From positions 1 to 10,792 of the forward strand of contig JBBRZF010000120.1 in NCBI GenBank assembly GCA_038236965.1: a stretch of 10,792 bases of DNA, written 5' to 3'. The notes under the pieces were generated by a model. The model searched no databases and had not been told where the DNA came from. It saw only the letters and a list, made by a program, of their open reading frames with translations. Position 1 is the first letter of the stretch; each line of letters starts with the position of its first letter. Below, in pieces: positions 1 through 6,071 of the stretch. The stretch comes from JBBRZF01 sp038236965 (GTDB taxonomy: Bacteria > Acidobacteriota > Terriglobia > Terriglobales > Acidobacteriaceae). The position numbers and the translations under genes are program-made.

Positions 1-86
1 CAAATTCTTGTCAAGCCCCTCCACGCCCCCGAAACGACCTAACCTCCTCATTCCAAACAGAAAATATTCTGTCCGTGGATGTCCAG

Positions 87-116
87 TTGACCCCCTCCAA
101 TCTGTCATACTAGATA
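87..116 (+). promoter_or_regulatory. Promoter-like site immediately upstream of a hairpin
   Basis: TTGACC (87-92) is followed after 18 bases by TAGATA (111-116), a fair sigma-70 type match. An alternative -10, TATAGA, lies at 115-120 but with a spacer that is too long. Transcription would start near 123 and meet the hairpin at 132-154 at once, so any RNA would be very short. No gene follows on this strand. It may instead be part of a repeated intergenic element. Confidence 0.25.
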
Positions 117-130
117 TAGAGACAAAACAA

Positions 131-160
131 GGGCCGCGCCTGGTCAGCGCGGCCTTTCGT
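131..160 (+). terminator. Rho-independent terminator-like hairpin
   Basis: A perfect 8-bp GC stem (GGCCGCGC at 132-139, GCGCGGCC at 147-154) with a 7-base loop is followed by a T-rich run on the plus strand. An A-rich run precedes it, so it could also work leftwards. No gene inside the window ends here on the plus strand. Confidence 0.5.
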
Positions 161-196
161 TTTGCCTTCAACTTTTGACTTTGCCTTTGATCCTGC

Positions 197-230
197 TGGC
201 AACTGGCAACTGACAACTACCACTCACAAC
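197..230. repeat. Short degenerate heptamer repeat (TGGCAAC type)
   Basis: TGGCAAC occurs twice in tandem (197-210), followed by TGACAAC (211-217) and a further degraded copy ending in TCACAAC (224-230). The array is non-coding and slippage-like. Similar CAACTGGCAACTG strings are, from memory, common between genes in Acidobacteriota. That is recollection, not a search result. Confidence 0.5.
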
Positions 231-264
231 TGCTTTGCTATCAATAATTTGACCAGTAAAGCCA

Positions 265-313
265 TTGTTTTCAATATTTTACCAGCACATTGCCGCTAAA
301 ATATTGAAAACAA
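265..313. repeat. AT-rich inverted repeat, 17-bp perfect arms
   Basis: The left arm 265-281 is the exact reverse complement of the right arm 297-313, with a 15-base spacer (282-296). The pairing continues as CC/GG after one mismatch. The arms are almost all A/T in a GC-rich genome. The segment starting at 241 (TCAATA-ATTT-GACCAG) also resembles the segment starting at 271 (TCAATATTTT-ACCAG), giving an imperfect direct repeat of about 30 bp. It could be a terminator-like or protein-bound dyad, or the remnant of a small mobile repeat. Confidence 0.7.
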
Positions 314-381
314 AGGAATAAAAAAGAAAGAAAAGACGGGGGGAGGGTGGCCGCGCGGCATATCTGTAGCCCAACAGAAAG

Positions 382-402
382 AGCGCGTCATTGCGACGCG
401 CC
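382..402 (-). terminator. Terminator of the cydAB operon
   Basis: A 7-bp stem (GCGCGTC at 383-389, GACGCGC at 395-401) lies 24 bases beyond the cydB stop codon. Read on the minus strand, the stem is followed by TCTTTCTGTT, a moderate U-tract. It is well placed to end the cydA-cydB transcript. Confidence 0.6.
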
Positions 403-425
403 CTTTTGTCAGGAGGAGAAATCGA

Positions 426-1472
426 TCAGTAGCCGTGCTCGCTGCCTTCCAGTGCGACCTTGCCGCGGAACATCCGATACACGACGAAGAAGTATCCGGC
501 GACCAGGGGAATGCCGACGCACCACCAGATGAGCGCAACCTTCAGTGCGTAAGCGCTCGTCACGGTCGAGGCGACGGTCAGGTTGTACTGCGCTCCGGTC
601 GAAGCAGGCAGCACGTTGGGATAGACGGCGTAAACCGCGCCCACCAGCATGAAGATGATGTACCCGGCCGAGGCGAGGAATGCGTGGCGGTCGCGCCGAT
701 GCTTGATGCTGACGAACATCCAGACCAGGCATCCGACGACGGCCACCGGAATGACGTATCCGATAGGCAGCGCCTTATAGTTGGCCAACCACTCGGGACG
801 AATGGAGAGGGTCGCCACCAGGCTGAGCACAGTGACGATGAGCAGCACGGGCCACAGCAGGAAGCTGATCCTGCGCGCACGTTCCTGGACAGCGCCTTCC
901 GTCTTGACCGATACATAGTTAGCGCCGTGCATGGCAAGCGTGACCAGTGCGACCACGCCGCTGAGTACCGTGAACCAGTCGAGGATCCCCGGTTGCGGCC
1001 CCACGCGCCAGTTGGTGAAGAGCGGCAGGAAGAAGTATCCGTCGGGCTGCAACGGAACACCACGGATGACGTTGCCGAGCGCCGCGCCGTAGAAGATGGC
1101 CAGCAGGATGCTGGAAAAGCTGAAGATGGCGTCGAAGAATCCCTTCCACACGGGTTCCTGTATGTGTCCGCGGAATTCGATGCCAATGGCGCGCAGCATG
1201 AGCAGCCAAAGCACCATCATGAGCGGCAGGTAGAATCCGCTGAAGCTCGACGCATACAGTAGCGGGAAGGCCAGGTAGAGCGCGCCACCTGCGGCGATCA
1301 GCCAGACTTCGTTGCCATCCCAAACGGGACCGACAGCGCGTATGACCTGCTTGCGCTCCTCGTCATTCCTGGAGACAAGCAGGTGAATGATTCCGGCGCC
1401 AATATCGAAGCCGTCCAAAACGACGTACATCGCTAGCATGACCGCGACAATGCCGTACCAGAGAGTTGGCAT
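426..1472 (-). CDS. cydB: Cytochrome bd-type quinol oxidase subunit II (CydB)
   Basis: This is the second subunit of the bd-type terminal oxidase, a multi-pass inner-membrane protein that pairs with CydA to support quinol oxidation and O2 reduction to water. The 348-residue length is normal for the family. Hallmarks are LDGFDIGAG (residues 19-27), GPVWDGNEVWLI (48-59), the LRAIGIEFR segment (93-101) and MHGANYVSVKTEG (181-193), with about eight or nine hydrophobic membrane segments. The ATG is chosen because the Shine-Dalgarno sequence GGAGGTGA lies just upstream, inside the end of cydA, and only 2 bases separate the cydA stop from this start. That spacing implies translational coupling. No small CydX-like frame follows before the terminator. 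Confidence 0.96.
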   Translation of the reverse strand: MPTLWYGIVAVMLAMYVVLDGFDIGAGIIHLLVSRNDEERKQVIRAVGPVWDGNEVWLIAAGGALYLAFPLLYASSFSGFYLPLMMVLWLLMLRAIGIEFRGHIQEPVWKGFFDAIFSFSSILLAIFYGAALGNVIRGVPLQPDGYFFLPLFTNWRVGPQPGILDWFTVLSGVVALVTLAMHGANYVSVKTEGAVQERARRISFLLWPVLLIVTVLSLVATLSIRPEWLANYKALPIGYVIPVAVVGCLVWMFVSIKHRRDRHAFLASAGYIIFMLVGAVYAVYPNVLPASTGAQYNLTVASTVTSAYALKVALIWWCVGIPLVAGYFFVVYRMFRGKVALEGSEHGY

Positions 1473-1474
1473 GA

Positions 1475-2851
1475 TTACTTCACCTCCGCATGAGCCGCAG
1501 CAAACCTGGCGTTGACGACAGCAGGAGCAGGCTCCTCTTCAGGCCCGTGCTCAAGCTCGCGGGTGATCAGGAACAGGAAGAGCACCGCAAGCACCGTGTA
1601 CATGCCCATGAATCCGAGCAAGGTGAACATGGCGTTGCCGCTGGAAACCGTCTTGGAGAATCCATCGATGGTACGCAGCAGACCATAGACCAGGTATGGC
1701 TGACGCCCCACTTCGGCCGTCATCCATCCCGCGGTGTTGGCGATATACGGGAACGGGAAGCTGAGCATGAGCGCCCACAGCATCCAGCGCGCATCGAACA
1801 GACGCTTGCGCCACAGCAGGAACGCGGCGATCACCATCTCCAACATGAAGATGGTCCCGAGCCCGACCATGATGTGGTAGCTGTAATACAACAGCGGGAT
1901 GTTCTGCGGCCATTCGGATTCTGGGAAGTTATCGAGTCCTTTCACTTCGGCGCTCCAGCGGCGATACGTGAGGAAGCTCAACATGCCGGGAACGACCACT
2001 GGATTATCGATGGTCTTCTTCACCATATCGGGCTGACCGATGATGACCAGCGGAGCGTTGGGAGTGCCATGGAAGAGCGCCTCCATGCCAGCCAACGTCG
2101 CCGGTTGATATTGCGCGAGGTTGCGTCCCTGTCCGTCTCCCGTGGGACCGATGAGCAGGATGGAGAAGAGCAGGCCGCTGACGACGCCGACCTTGAGGAA
2201 TATCTTCGACTGCTCGATATGCTTCTTGCTGAGCAGGTAAAAGGCGCCAACCGCCATCATGACGAATGCGCCCGTCAGTGCCGCGCCAGCCATGTTGTGC
2301 AGGTATTGCCAGATAGCCCAGGGATTCAGGACAAGCTGCCAGAAACTGGTGAGCTGGAAGTTGCCGTCCGGCGTGCGCGCGTAGCCGACCGGATGCTGCA
2401 TCCAGGCGTCGGTGGCGACGATGAAGTATCCGGAGATCCACGCCCCGACGAAGACCATCATGGCCGACCACCAGTGGGCCCACTGGCTAAGCCGCTTCTC
2501 TCCGTAGAGGAACAAGCCGAGGAATGCGGATTCGAGGAAGAAGGCGAACATGCCTTCCATGGCCAGCGTCTGTCCGATGACGCCGCCGGCGAAGCGCGAG
2601 AAGTGCGACCAGTTGGTGCCGAACTGGAATTCCATGGGAATTCCGGTAACGACGCCGATGACGAAATTGATGCCGAAGATCTTCGCCCAGAAACGGGCGG
2701 CGCGTGAATACTTCTCGTCCTTTTTCCAGATGGCCAGCGACTTGAGCACCACGATGAGCGGCGCCAGTCCCATGGTCAGTTGCGGAAACAGGTAATGGAA
2801 GGTCACCGTAAAAGCGAAATGAAGACGGTGTAGTAGAAAGGCGCTGTCCAT
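1475..2851 (-). CDS. cydA: Cytochrome bd-type quinol oxidase subunit I (CydA), short Q-loop type
   Basis: This is the haem-bearing subunit that oxidises quinol at the periplasmic Q-loop and reduces O2 at the b595/d pair. Haem ligands are visible in register with E. coli numbering: His19 (TFHYLFPQ), Glu99 and Glu107 (AMEGMFAFFLE), His185 (WQYLHN; His186 in E. coli) and Met377 (GWMTAEVGRQP; Met393 in E. coli). At 458 residues it is shorter than E. coli CydA (522), which fits the short-Q-loop class that includes cyanide-insensitive (Cio) oxidases. In the Q-loop, Glu257 is kept (ATLAGMEA), but the position of E. coli Lys252 is Thr. The start has GAGG about 7 bases upstream. It is first in the operon with cydB, and the region upstream holds two palindromes. 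Confidence 0.96.
   Translation of the reverse strand: MDSAFLLHRLHFAFTVTFHYLFPQLTMGLAPLIVVLKSLAIWKKDEKYSRAARFWAKIFGINFVIGVVTGIPMEFQFGTNWSHFSRFAGGVIGQTLAMEGMFAFFLESAFLGLFLYGEKRLSQWAHWWSAMMVFVGAWISGYFIVATDAWMQHPVGYARTPDGNFQLTSFWQLVLNPWAIWQYLHNMAGAALTGAFVMMAVGAFYLLSKKHIEQSKIFLKVGVVSGLLFSILLIGPTGDGQGRNLAQYQPATLAGMEALFHGTPNAPLVIIGQPDMVKKTIDNPVVVPGMLSFLTYRRWSAEVKGLDNFPESEWPQNIPLLYYSYHIMVGLGTIFMLEMVIAAFLLWRKRLFDARWMLWALMLSFPFPYIANTAGWMTAEVGRQPYLVYGLLRTIDGFSKTVSSGNAMFTLLGFMGMYTVLAVLFLFLITRELEHGPEEEPAPAVVNARFAAAHAEVK
1480..1487 (-). promoter_or_regulatory. Strong ribosome binding site of cydB inside cydA
   Basis: GGAGGTGA on the minus strand fully complements the usual 16S rRNA 3' end. It lies in the last codons of cydA, 7 bases before the cydB ATG, and fixes that start. 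Confidence 0.8.
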
Positions 2852-3037
2852 TGTGGACCTCAGAATGAATTGACGCGTCCGCTAGTTCCCACGAAACGGG
2901 GCGCGTGCGGATGGAAATCCGCGTCACCATTCTCATGTTTACGCGTCCTATCCGGCTATGACGTACGTCACGTCGCGACGTTACTTCAATCCGAACAGGG
3001 AAGAACAGTTTGGCAGCGGGAACTTTGTATTTACGTG
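2852..3037. promoter_or_regulatory. cydA upstream region with two overlapping 12-bp palindromes
   Basis: TGACGTACGTCA (2959-2970) and ACGTCGCGACGT (2970-2981) are each perfect palindromes and share one base. They lie about 108-130 bases before the cydA start, a sensible place for a regulator of an oxidase operon. A 6-bp hairpin with a 4-base loop (GCGGAT/ATCCGC, 2907-2922) would fall in the leader. I do not see a convincing -35/-10 pair, a classic FNR site (TTGAT-N4-ATCAA) or a Rex site, so the regulator is unknown. Confidence 0.45.
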
Positions 3038-3065
3038 AAAAAAGCGCGCCCGAAGGCGCGCTTTT
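3038..3065 (-). terminator. Terminator of the thioesterase operon
   Basis: An 11-bp perfect stem (3040-3050 and 3055-3065) with a CGAA/TTCG loop has a GC core and A/T ends. On the minus strand it ends in six T (3038-3043), 17 bases past the thioesterase stop. It insulates that operon from cydA. Confidence 0.85.
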
Positions 3066-3081
3066 GGGCAAAACGCGGAGC

Positions 3082-3585
3082 TTACTCGTTCGCTTTTTTG
3101 CGTGCTTTTTCCGCGCTGCGGATTTGGCGACGGCGGCCCGCGTCTTCGAATCGGCGTCTTTCGGCGTCCGTCTCGGCAATGACTTGGGGCACGTTGCGCT
3201 TGCGTCCATGGCGGTCGACCGCGACGAAAGTGAGATAGGCGGAGCTGACCTGGCGGCGTTCGCCCGTGATGTAGCTTTCCACCAGGACGCTGACGCCAGT
3301 TTCCATCGAAGTATGGAATGCGCGGTTAACCGACGACTGAAAGATGACGAGGTCGCCGACATGAACGGGCACCTTAAAATCAAGGTGATCGATGGAGGCA
3401 GTGACAACGTAGCTGCGCGAATGGCGGTGCGCGGCAAGCGCTCCGGCGATGTCGATCCAGTGCATGAGGCGTCCGCCAAGGAGAGCGCCGAGCGGGTTGG
3501 CGTCGTTGGGGAGAACGATCTCGACCATCTCCGATTTGCTCTCGCGCACGGGGCGCGGCTGAAGAACGTTTTCGTTTGAGTCCAT
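3082..3585 (-). CDS. Hotdog-fold acyl-CoA thioesterase (YciA/BACH-like)
   Basis: This is predicted to hydrolyse acyl-CoA thioesters to free acid and CoA in the cytoplasm. The 167 residues carry one hotdog domain, with the family signature at residues 30-56: NPLGALLGGRLMHWIDIAGA. Asn30, the GG pair (38-39) and Asp45 align with the active-site region of YciA-type enzymes. A second typical stretch is VGDLVIFQSSVNRAFHTSMETGV, followed by AYLTFVAVD. The C-terminal 35 residues are highly charged (Arg/Lys/Glu) and probably disordered. The start is preceded by GGAAAG at a suitable distance. It is second in a likely operon after the cysteine-rich gene (55-base gap) and ends at a clear terminator. Chain-length preference cannot be read from the sequence. 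Confidence 0.88.
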   Translation of the reverse strand: MDSNENVLQPRPVRESKSEMVEIVLPNDANPLGALLGGRLMHWIDIAGALAAHRHSRSYVVTASIDHLDFKVPVHVGDLVIFQSSVNRAFHTSMETGVSVLVESYITGERRQVSSAYLTFVAVDRHGRKRNVPQVIAETDAERRRFEDAGRRRQIRSAEKARKKANE

Positions 3586-3640
3586 CGTTATCTTTCCGTT
3601 CTCTGTGTGCCGGTGAAGTTGAGTCCGTGGGTAAAACTTT

Positions 3641-4073
3641 TCAGCCGTTGCTGGCGGCGCGCTGTCGCGGATGCCGCCGAAGATAGCTCTCGATAAAGCA
3701 TTCGGCCATTCGCTGCAAGCCGGAATCTTTGTGCGTGGCGGTGAATCGACCGGAGGCTGCGTCGTATTCGAACTGTCCGTTGGCGACGGGCAAGTGTTCG
3801 CGTTCGCTGCTCCAGAGGAGCGTGAGTGCGCTGCCGGAATCGCGCGATTACGAAGCGCACGGCATCCGCAAGGCGCTCGGCGGGCAGATGTTCACATGCG
3901 CTGGCGTAACCGAGATTGCACAGGTCCTTAAGCTCGGCGTCAGAGGCGGCGCATCCATTGCGGCCAGGCGCGGTGCAGCATCCGGCAAAGCCGTCGCCCA
4001 GCGAAAGCCGTTGGCGATGCGCCCACAACTCCTCTTCGTGACGCGAGGTGGGCATGAAATAAGGACAAGCCAT
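3641..4073 (-). pseudogene. Small cysteine-rich protein of unknown function, one frameshift
   Basis: I do not recognise the family. The frame opens at the ATG at 4073 (MACPYFMPTSRHEEELWAHR) and contains Cys3, 32, 33, 41, 52 and 60, a pattern that could bind a metal or an Fe-S cluster (inference). After RLADAVRFVIA the frame runs into an Arg-rich tail that looks like an out-of-frame shadow. Skipping one base near 3840-3847, in a CGCGCG run, restores a balanced protein (DSGSALTLLWSSEREHLPVA, then QFEYDAASGRFTATHKDSG, ending LRRHPRQRAASNG) with a stop at 3641 and a total of about 143 residues. Without the repair the frame would end at 3588 (161 residues). It diverges from the TPR gene and precedes the thioesterase. 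The frameshift may be a sequence error. Confidence 0.65.
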
Positions 4074-4126
4074 GGTGAACGGGATCCGACTGCGAGCTGC
4101 AGATTCCAGTAGATTCTAACCTACGC

Positions 4127-4154
4127 TTGGCAAGCTGCGTGGAGGCTGTAATAT
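4127..4154 (+). promoter_or_regulatory. Candidate promoter of the TPR gene
   Basis: TTGGCA (4127-4132) and TAATAT (4149-4154) are separated by 16 bases. Each hexamer has two mismatches to the sigma-70 consensus. Transcription would start near 4161, giving a leader of about 17 bases that contains the purine-rich ribosome binding site AGAGGGAAG. Confidence 0.35.
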
Positions 4155-4177
4155 GAAAACTCGAGAGGGAAGACTGA

Positions 4178-4504
4178 ATGGCTGAGAATCAACGGTTGCA
4201 GATGTTGAAGGAAATACTGGTGCAGGACCCGGCGAACACGCTTGCGCGCTATGGCGTGGCCATGGAATACGCGGGCATGGGCGAGACTGACACCGCGCTG
4301 GCGGAGTTTAATGGCCTGATCGCGACCAACCCCGAGTACGCGAACGCCTACTTCATGGCCGCGCAGACGCTGCACAAAGTCGAGCGCGATGAGGAAGCGA
4401 AGTCGATGCTGAAACGCGGCATCGAAGCCGCGCAACGCTCCGGCAACAAACACGCGGAGTCGGAGATGCAGGCGATGTTGGATGAGTTGGAATTCGAGAA
4501 CTAA
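4178..4504 (+). CDS. Small tetratricopeptide-repeat protein
   Basis: The protein of 108 residues is soluble and acidic, made almost wholly of TPR helices. Two repeats are clear: about residues 20-53 (NTLARYGVAMEYAGMGETDT... ALAEFNGLIATNPE) and 54-87 (YANAYFMAAQTLHKVERDEE... AKSMLKRGIEAAQR). A half repeat precedes them and a capping helix follows. TPR domains bind proteins or peptides, and nothing here indicates the partner. There is no signal peptide or membrane segment, so it should be cytoplasmic. AGAGGGAAG precedes the ATG. The gene stands alone, ending at a hairpin shared with the convergent peptidase gene. Confidence 0.85.
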   Translation: MAENQRLQMLKEILVQDPANTLARYGVAMEYAGMGETDTALAEFNGLIATNPEYANAYFMAAQTLHKVERDEEAKSMLKRGIEAAQRSGNKHAESEMQAMLDELEFEN

Positions 4505-4542
4505 AAACCCTGAAATAGATCAGACGTGCAAGCACAATTGAA

Positions 4543-4573
4543 AGCGGCCCGGAGCGCTAAGCCCGGGCCGTTG
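4543..4573. terminator. Hairpin terminator between TPR gene and S41 gene
   Basis: An 8-bp perfect GC stem (CGGCCCGG at 4545-4552, CCGGGCCG at 4563-4570) encloses a 10-base loop and lies about 40 bases after the TPR stop. The plus-strand 3' side (TTGTTCGTTC) is T-rich. The minus-strand side ends in TTTCAATTG, so it can serve both convergent genes. Confidence 0.65.
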
Positions 4574-4587
4574 TTCGTTCCGCCAAT

Positions 4588-5923
4588 TTATTTTCCCGTC
4601 ATCGTGCGTATCTCGATCTGAGGCGCGGGCTTGATGTCGACCTTTGCTCGAGCGAGGGCAAGGGCTTTGTCGAGACAGACGTCGTTCTGGGTCTGCATGT
4701 CTTCGCCACTCGGGATGCACATCACATCCGGGGTCACGCCTTTGCGTTCCAGTTCTTCCCCGTCGGGAAACACGGCGCGCGCAACGCCGATCGACGACGA
4801 GAACGGAATCGCGTCTTGGGATCCCATCAGCCCGTCGAAAACTCTGCTGACGGTGACGCGTCCCGGAGAGTGATCGCCGACGACGACCGCTTTGCCCGTA
4901 CGCTGGAAGTGCCGGGCAAAGATTTCCGCCGCGCTGCCGGTACGGCTATCAATGAGGATGAACATCGGCATCGCGAAGTTTGGTTTTTGCGGCTTCACGA
5001 TCCACGGTTCGCTCTTCTTCCGCGATACCTCGTTGAGAACTGTGACCTGGCTCTGTTCGAAGCAGCCCATTACTTTCTTCAGCGTCTCGACCGATCCGCC
5101 GGGGTTGGAGCGCAGATCGACAATCATCGCCTTTGAACCGGCGCCATGTTCAAGAACTCCCTTGAGAAACTCATCGGACTCGCCACCAAATTCCAATATC
5201 TGCGCATAGCCGATCTGCCCGTTCGCGTAAACGGAGGTGTGGTACTGGTGTTCGTCTGCGTAGTTTTCGCTTTCGGTGATCTCGTTCCAGAAATCGCCTT
5301 CGCGGGTTTGCGTGCCAAGCAAGTTGGCTTCCTTCTTCAGGCGCGCTTCAAGATGCACATTGTGGGGAGCCTCGCTACCGGTCTGGACGACGAGATTCAT
5401 CGTCGCGCGAGGGCGCAGCACCTTGAAATCGAACATCATCACGTCGAAAACTGGCACGGTCAGTGCGGAACCCGTTGACGCTGACAATCTTGTCGCCGAG
5501 TTGCAGACCCGCACGTTGCGCCTGATCATCCTTTTTCATCTCGTAGATACGAACATCATCGCCGATAGCTTTGGCCTCGAACCCGTAATACAACTTCGTG
5601 CTGCGGAGCGGCGGCAGAAACTTCGTAGTGCGAATCGTGCAACTTATCGAGTGCGACATAAATAGCCGCCAGCATGTCGCCAATATTATTGGCCTTGTCG
5701 ATCTTGGTCTTCGCCTCTTCGACGACGGCGTTCCAGTCGAGACCTTTTAGTTTCTCGTCGTAGAAATTCTTCTGCACGTCGGAAGTGACGTTCTTCAACA
5801 TCTGTTTGCAATTAGCACGATCGAGGCCGAGTCCATCCGCCGTGGCTTTAGGAGCGCTGACGTAGGACAAGGAAGAATAAGGACAAATGCGGCAATGATT
5901 TGGCCCACTCTGGTTCGGGACAT
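4588..5923 (-). pseudogene. S41 family (C-terminal processing-type) peptidase with PDZ domain, three frameshifts
   Basis: This is a secreted or periplasmic serine peptidase by family. The ATG at 5923 follows AGGAG and encodes a signal peptide (MSRTRVGQIIAAFVLILP). The frame then breaks three times. Near 5868-5873 a base seems missing. Near 5626-5632 there is an extra base, after which DSHTKFLPPLR and a PDZ domain (AGLQLGDKIVSVNGF) follow. Near 5467 there is an extra C, after which the peptidase core is intact to the stop. Repaired length is about 444 residues. The core shows DLRSNPGG, the nucleophile motif RTGSAAEIFA (Ser codon 4933-4935) and DGEELERKGVTPD. Exactly 25 residues after the Ser, where Prc-type enzymes have the catalytic Lys, there is Arg (GDHSPGRVTV). 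Activity is therefore doubtful or uses another base. Sequence error is a real alternative to gene decay. Confidence 0.85.
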
Positions 5924-5933
5924 AGTTCGACTC

Positions 5934-5972
5934 CTGGATAGACTCGTTTCGTAGCGGAGGAATTCTATCCAG
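5934..5972. repeat. 9-bp inverted repeat across the -10 and ribosome binding site of the S41 gene
   Basis: CTGGATAGA (5934-5942) and TCTATCCAG (5964-5972) are exact inverted copies 21 bases apart. One arm overlaps the -10 element, the other the AGGAG ribosome binding site. The outer arm lies upstream of the expected transcription start, so this looks more like a DNA operator than an RNA hairpin. Confidence 0.45.
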
Positions 5973-5990
5973 AAACTCACAATTTGTCGG
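5962..5990 (-). promoter_or_regulatory. Candidate promoter of the S41 peptidase gene
   Basis: CCGACA (minus strand, 5990-5985) and TAGAAT (5967-5962) are separated by 17 bases, with 4/6 and 5/6 matches to consensus. Transcription would start near 5955, leaving a leader of about 32 bases with AGGAG before the ATG at 5923. Confidence 0.5.
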
Positions 5991-6004
5991 TGATTTTTAA
6001 CGTC

Positions 6005-6022
6005 TGTTCCAGAAATGGAACA
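6005..6022. promoter_or_regulatory. TGTTCCA-GAAA-TGGAACA dyad upstream of the S41 promoter
   Basis: Perfect 7-bp arms (6005-6011, 6016-6022) surround a 4-base centre, about 15 bases upstream of the -35 element. It lies after the SDR stop codon and is not followed by a T-run on either strand. An operator is therefore more likely than a terminator. The regulator is unknown. Confidence 0.4.
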
Positions 6023-6071
6023 ACCCAAAGTAACTGATGAGTGTCATATCGCGCCATCAACGGCCCGGGTC

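Larger units (their letters stand above)
1..425. other. Intergenic region at left edge with regulatory-like elements and no gene
   Basis: No reading frame here looks like a protein. On the minus strand a perfect -35 hexamer TTGACA (9-14) points off the left edge. Its -10 would lie outside the window, so it could serve a gene to the left. A dyad with 6-bp arms, ACAGAA-N4-TTCTGT, sits at 57-72. The promoter-like site, hairpins and repeats further right are listed separately. From about 312 to 351 the plus strand is almost all purine (A-rich, then G-rich), just beyond the cydB terminator in the direction of cyd transcription. I see no transposase fragment. Confidence 0.6.

Noticed and set aside
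197..230. Heptamer repeats considered as a CRISPR array
   Set aside because: Units are 7 bases, degenerate and without spacers, and there are no cas genes nearby.
435..1262. Open frame of 275 codons on the plus strand opposite cydB
   Set aside because: It is antisense to a certain cydB, low in hydrophobic residues and without motifs. It is a shadow frame.
1490..2707. Open frame of 405 codons on the plus strand opposite cydA
   Set aside because: It lies wholly antisense to a certain cydA and its protein has an odd, Glu/Arg/His-rich composition with no domain. It is a GC-bias shadow.
3010..3579. Open frame of 189 codons on the plus strand across the thioesterase
   Set aside because: It starts within a terminator and runs antisense to the hotdog-domain gene. 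The hotdog signature is only in the minus-strand frame.
3588..3640. The 161-residue version of the cysteine-rich protein reaching 3588
   Set aside because: Its last 85 residues are Arg-rich and low in complexity of type, as expected of an out-of-frame reading. The shifted frame gives a credible protein ending at 3641.
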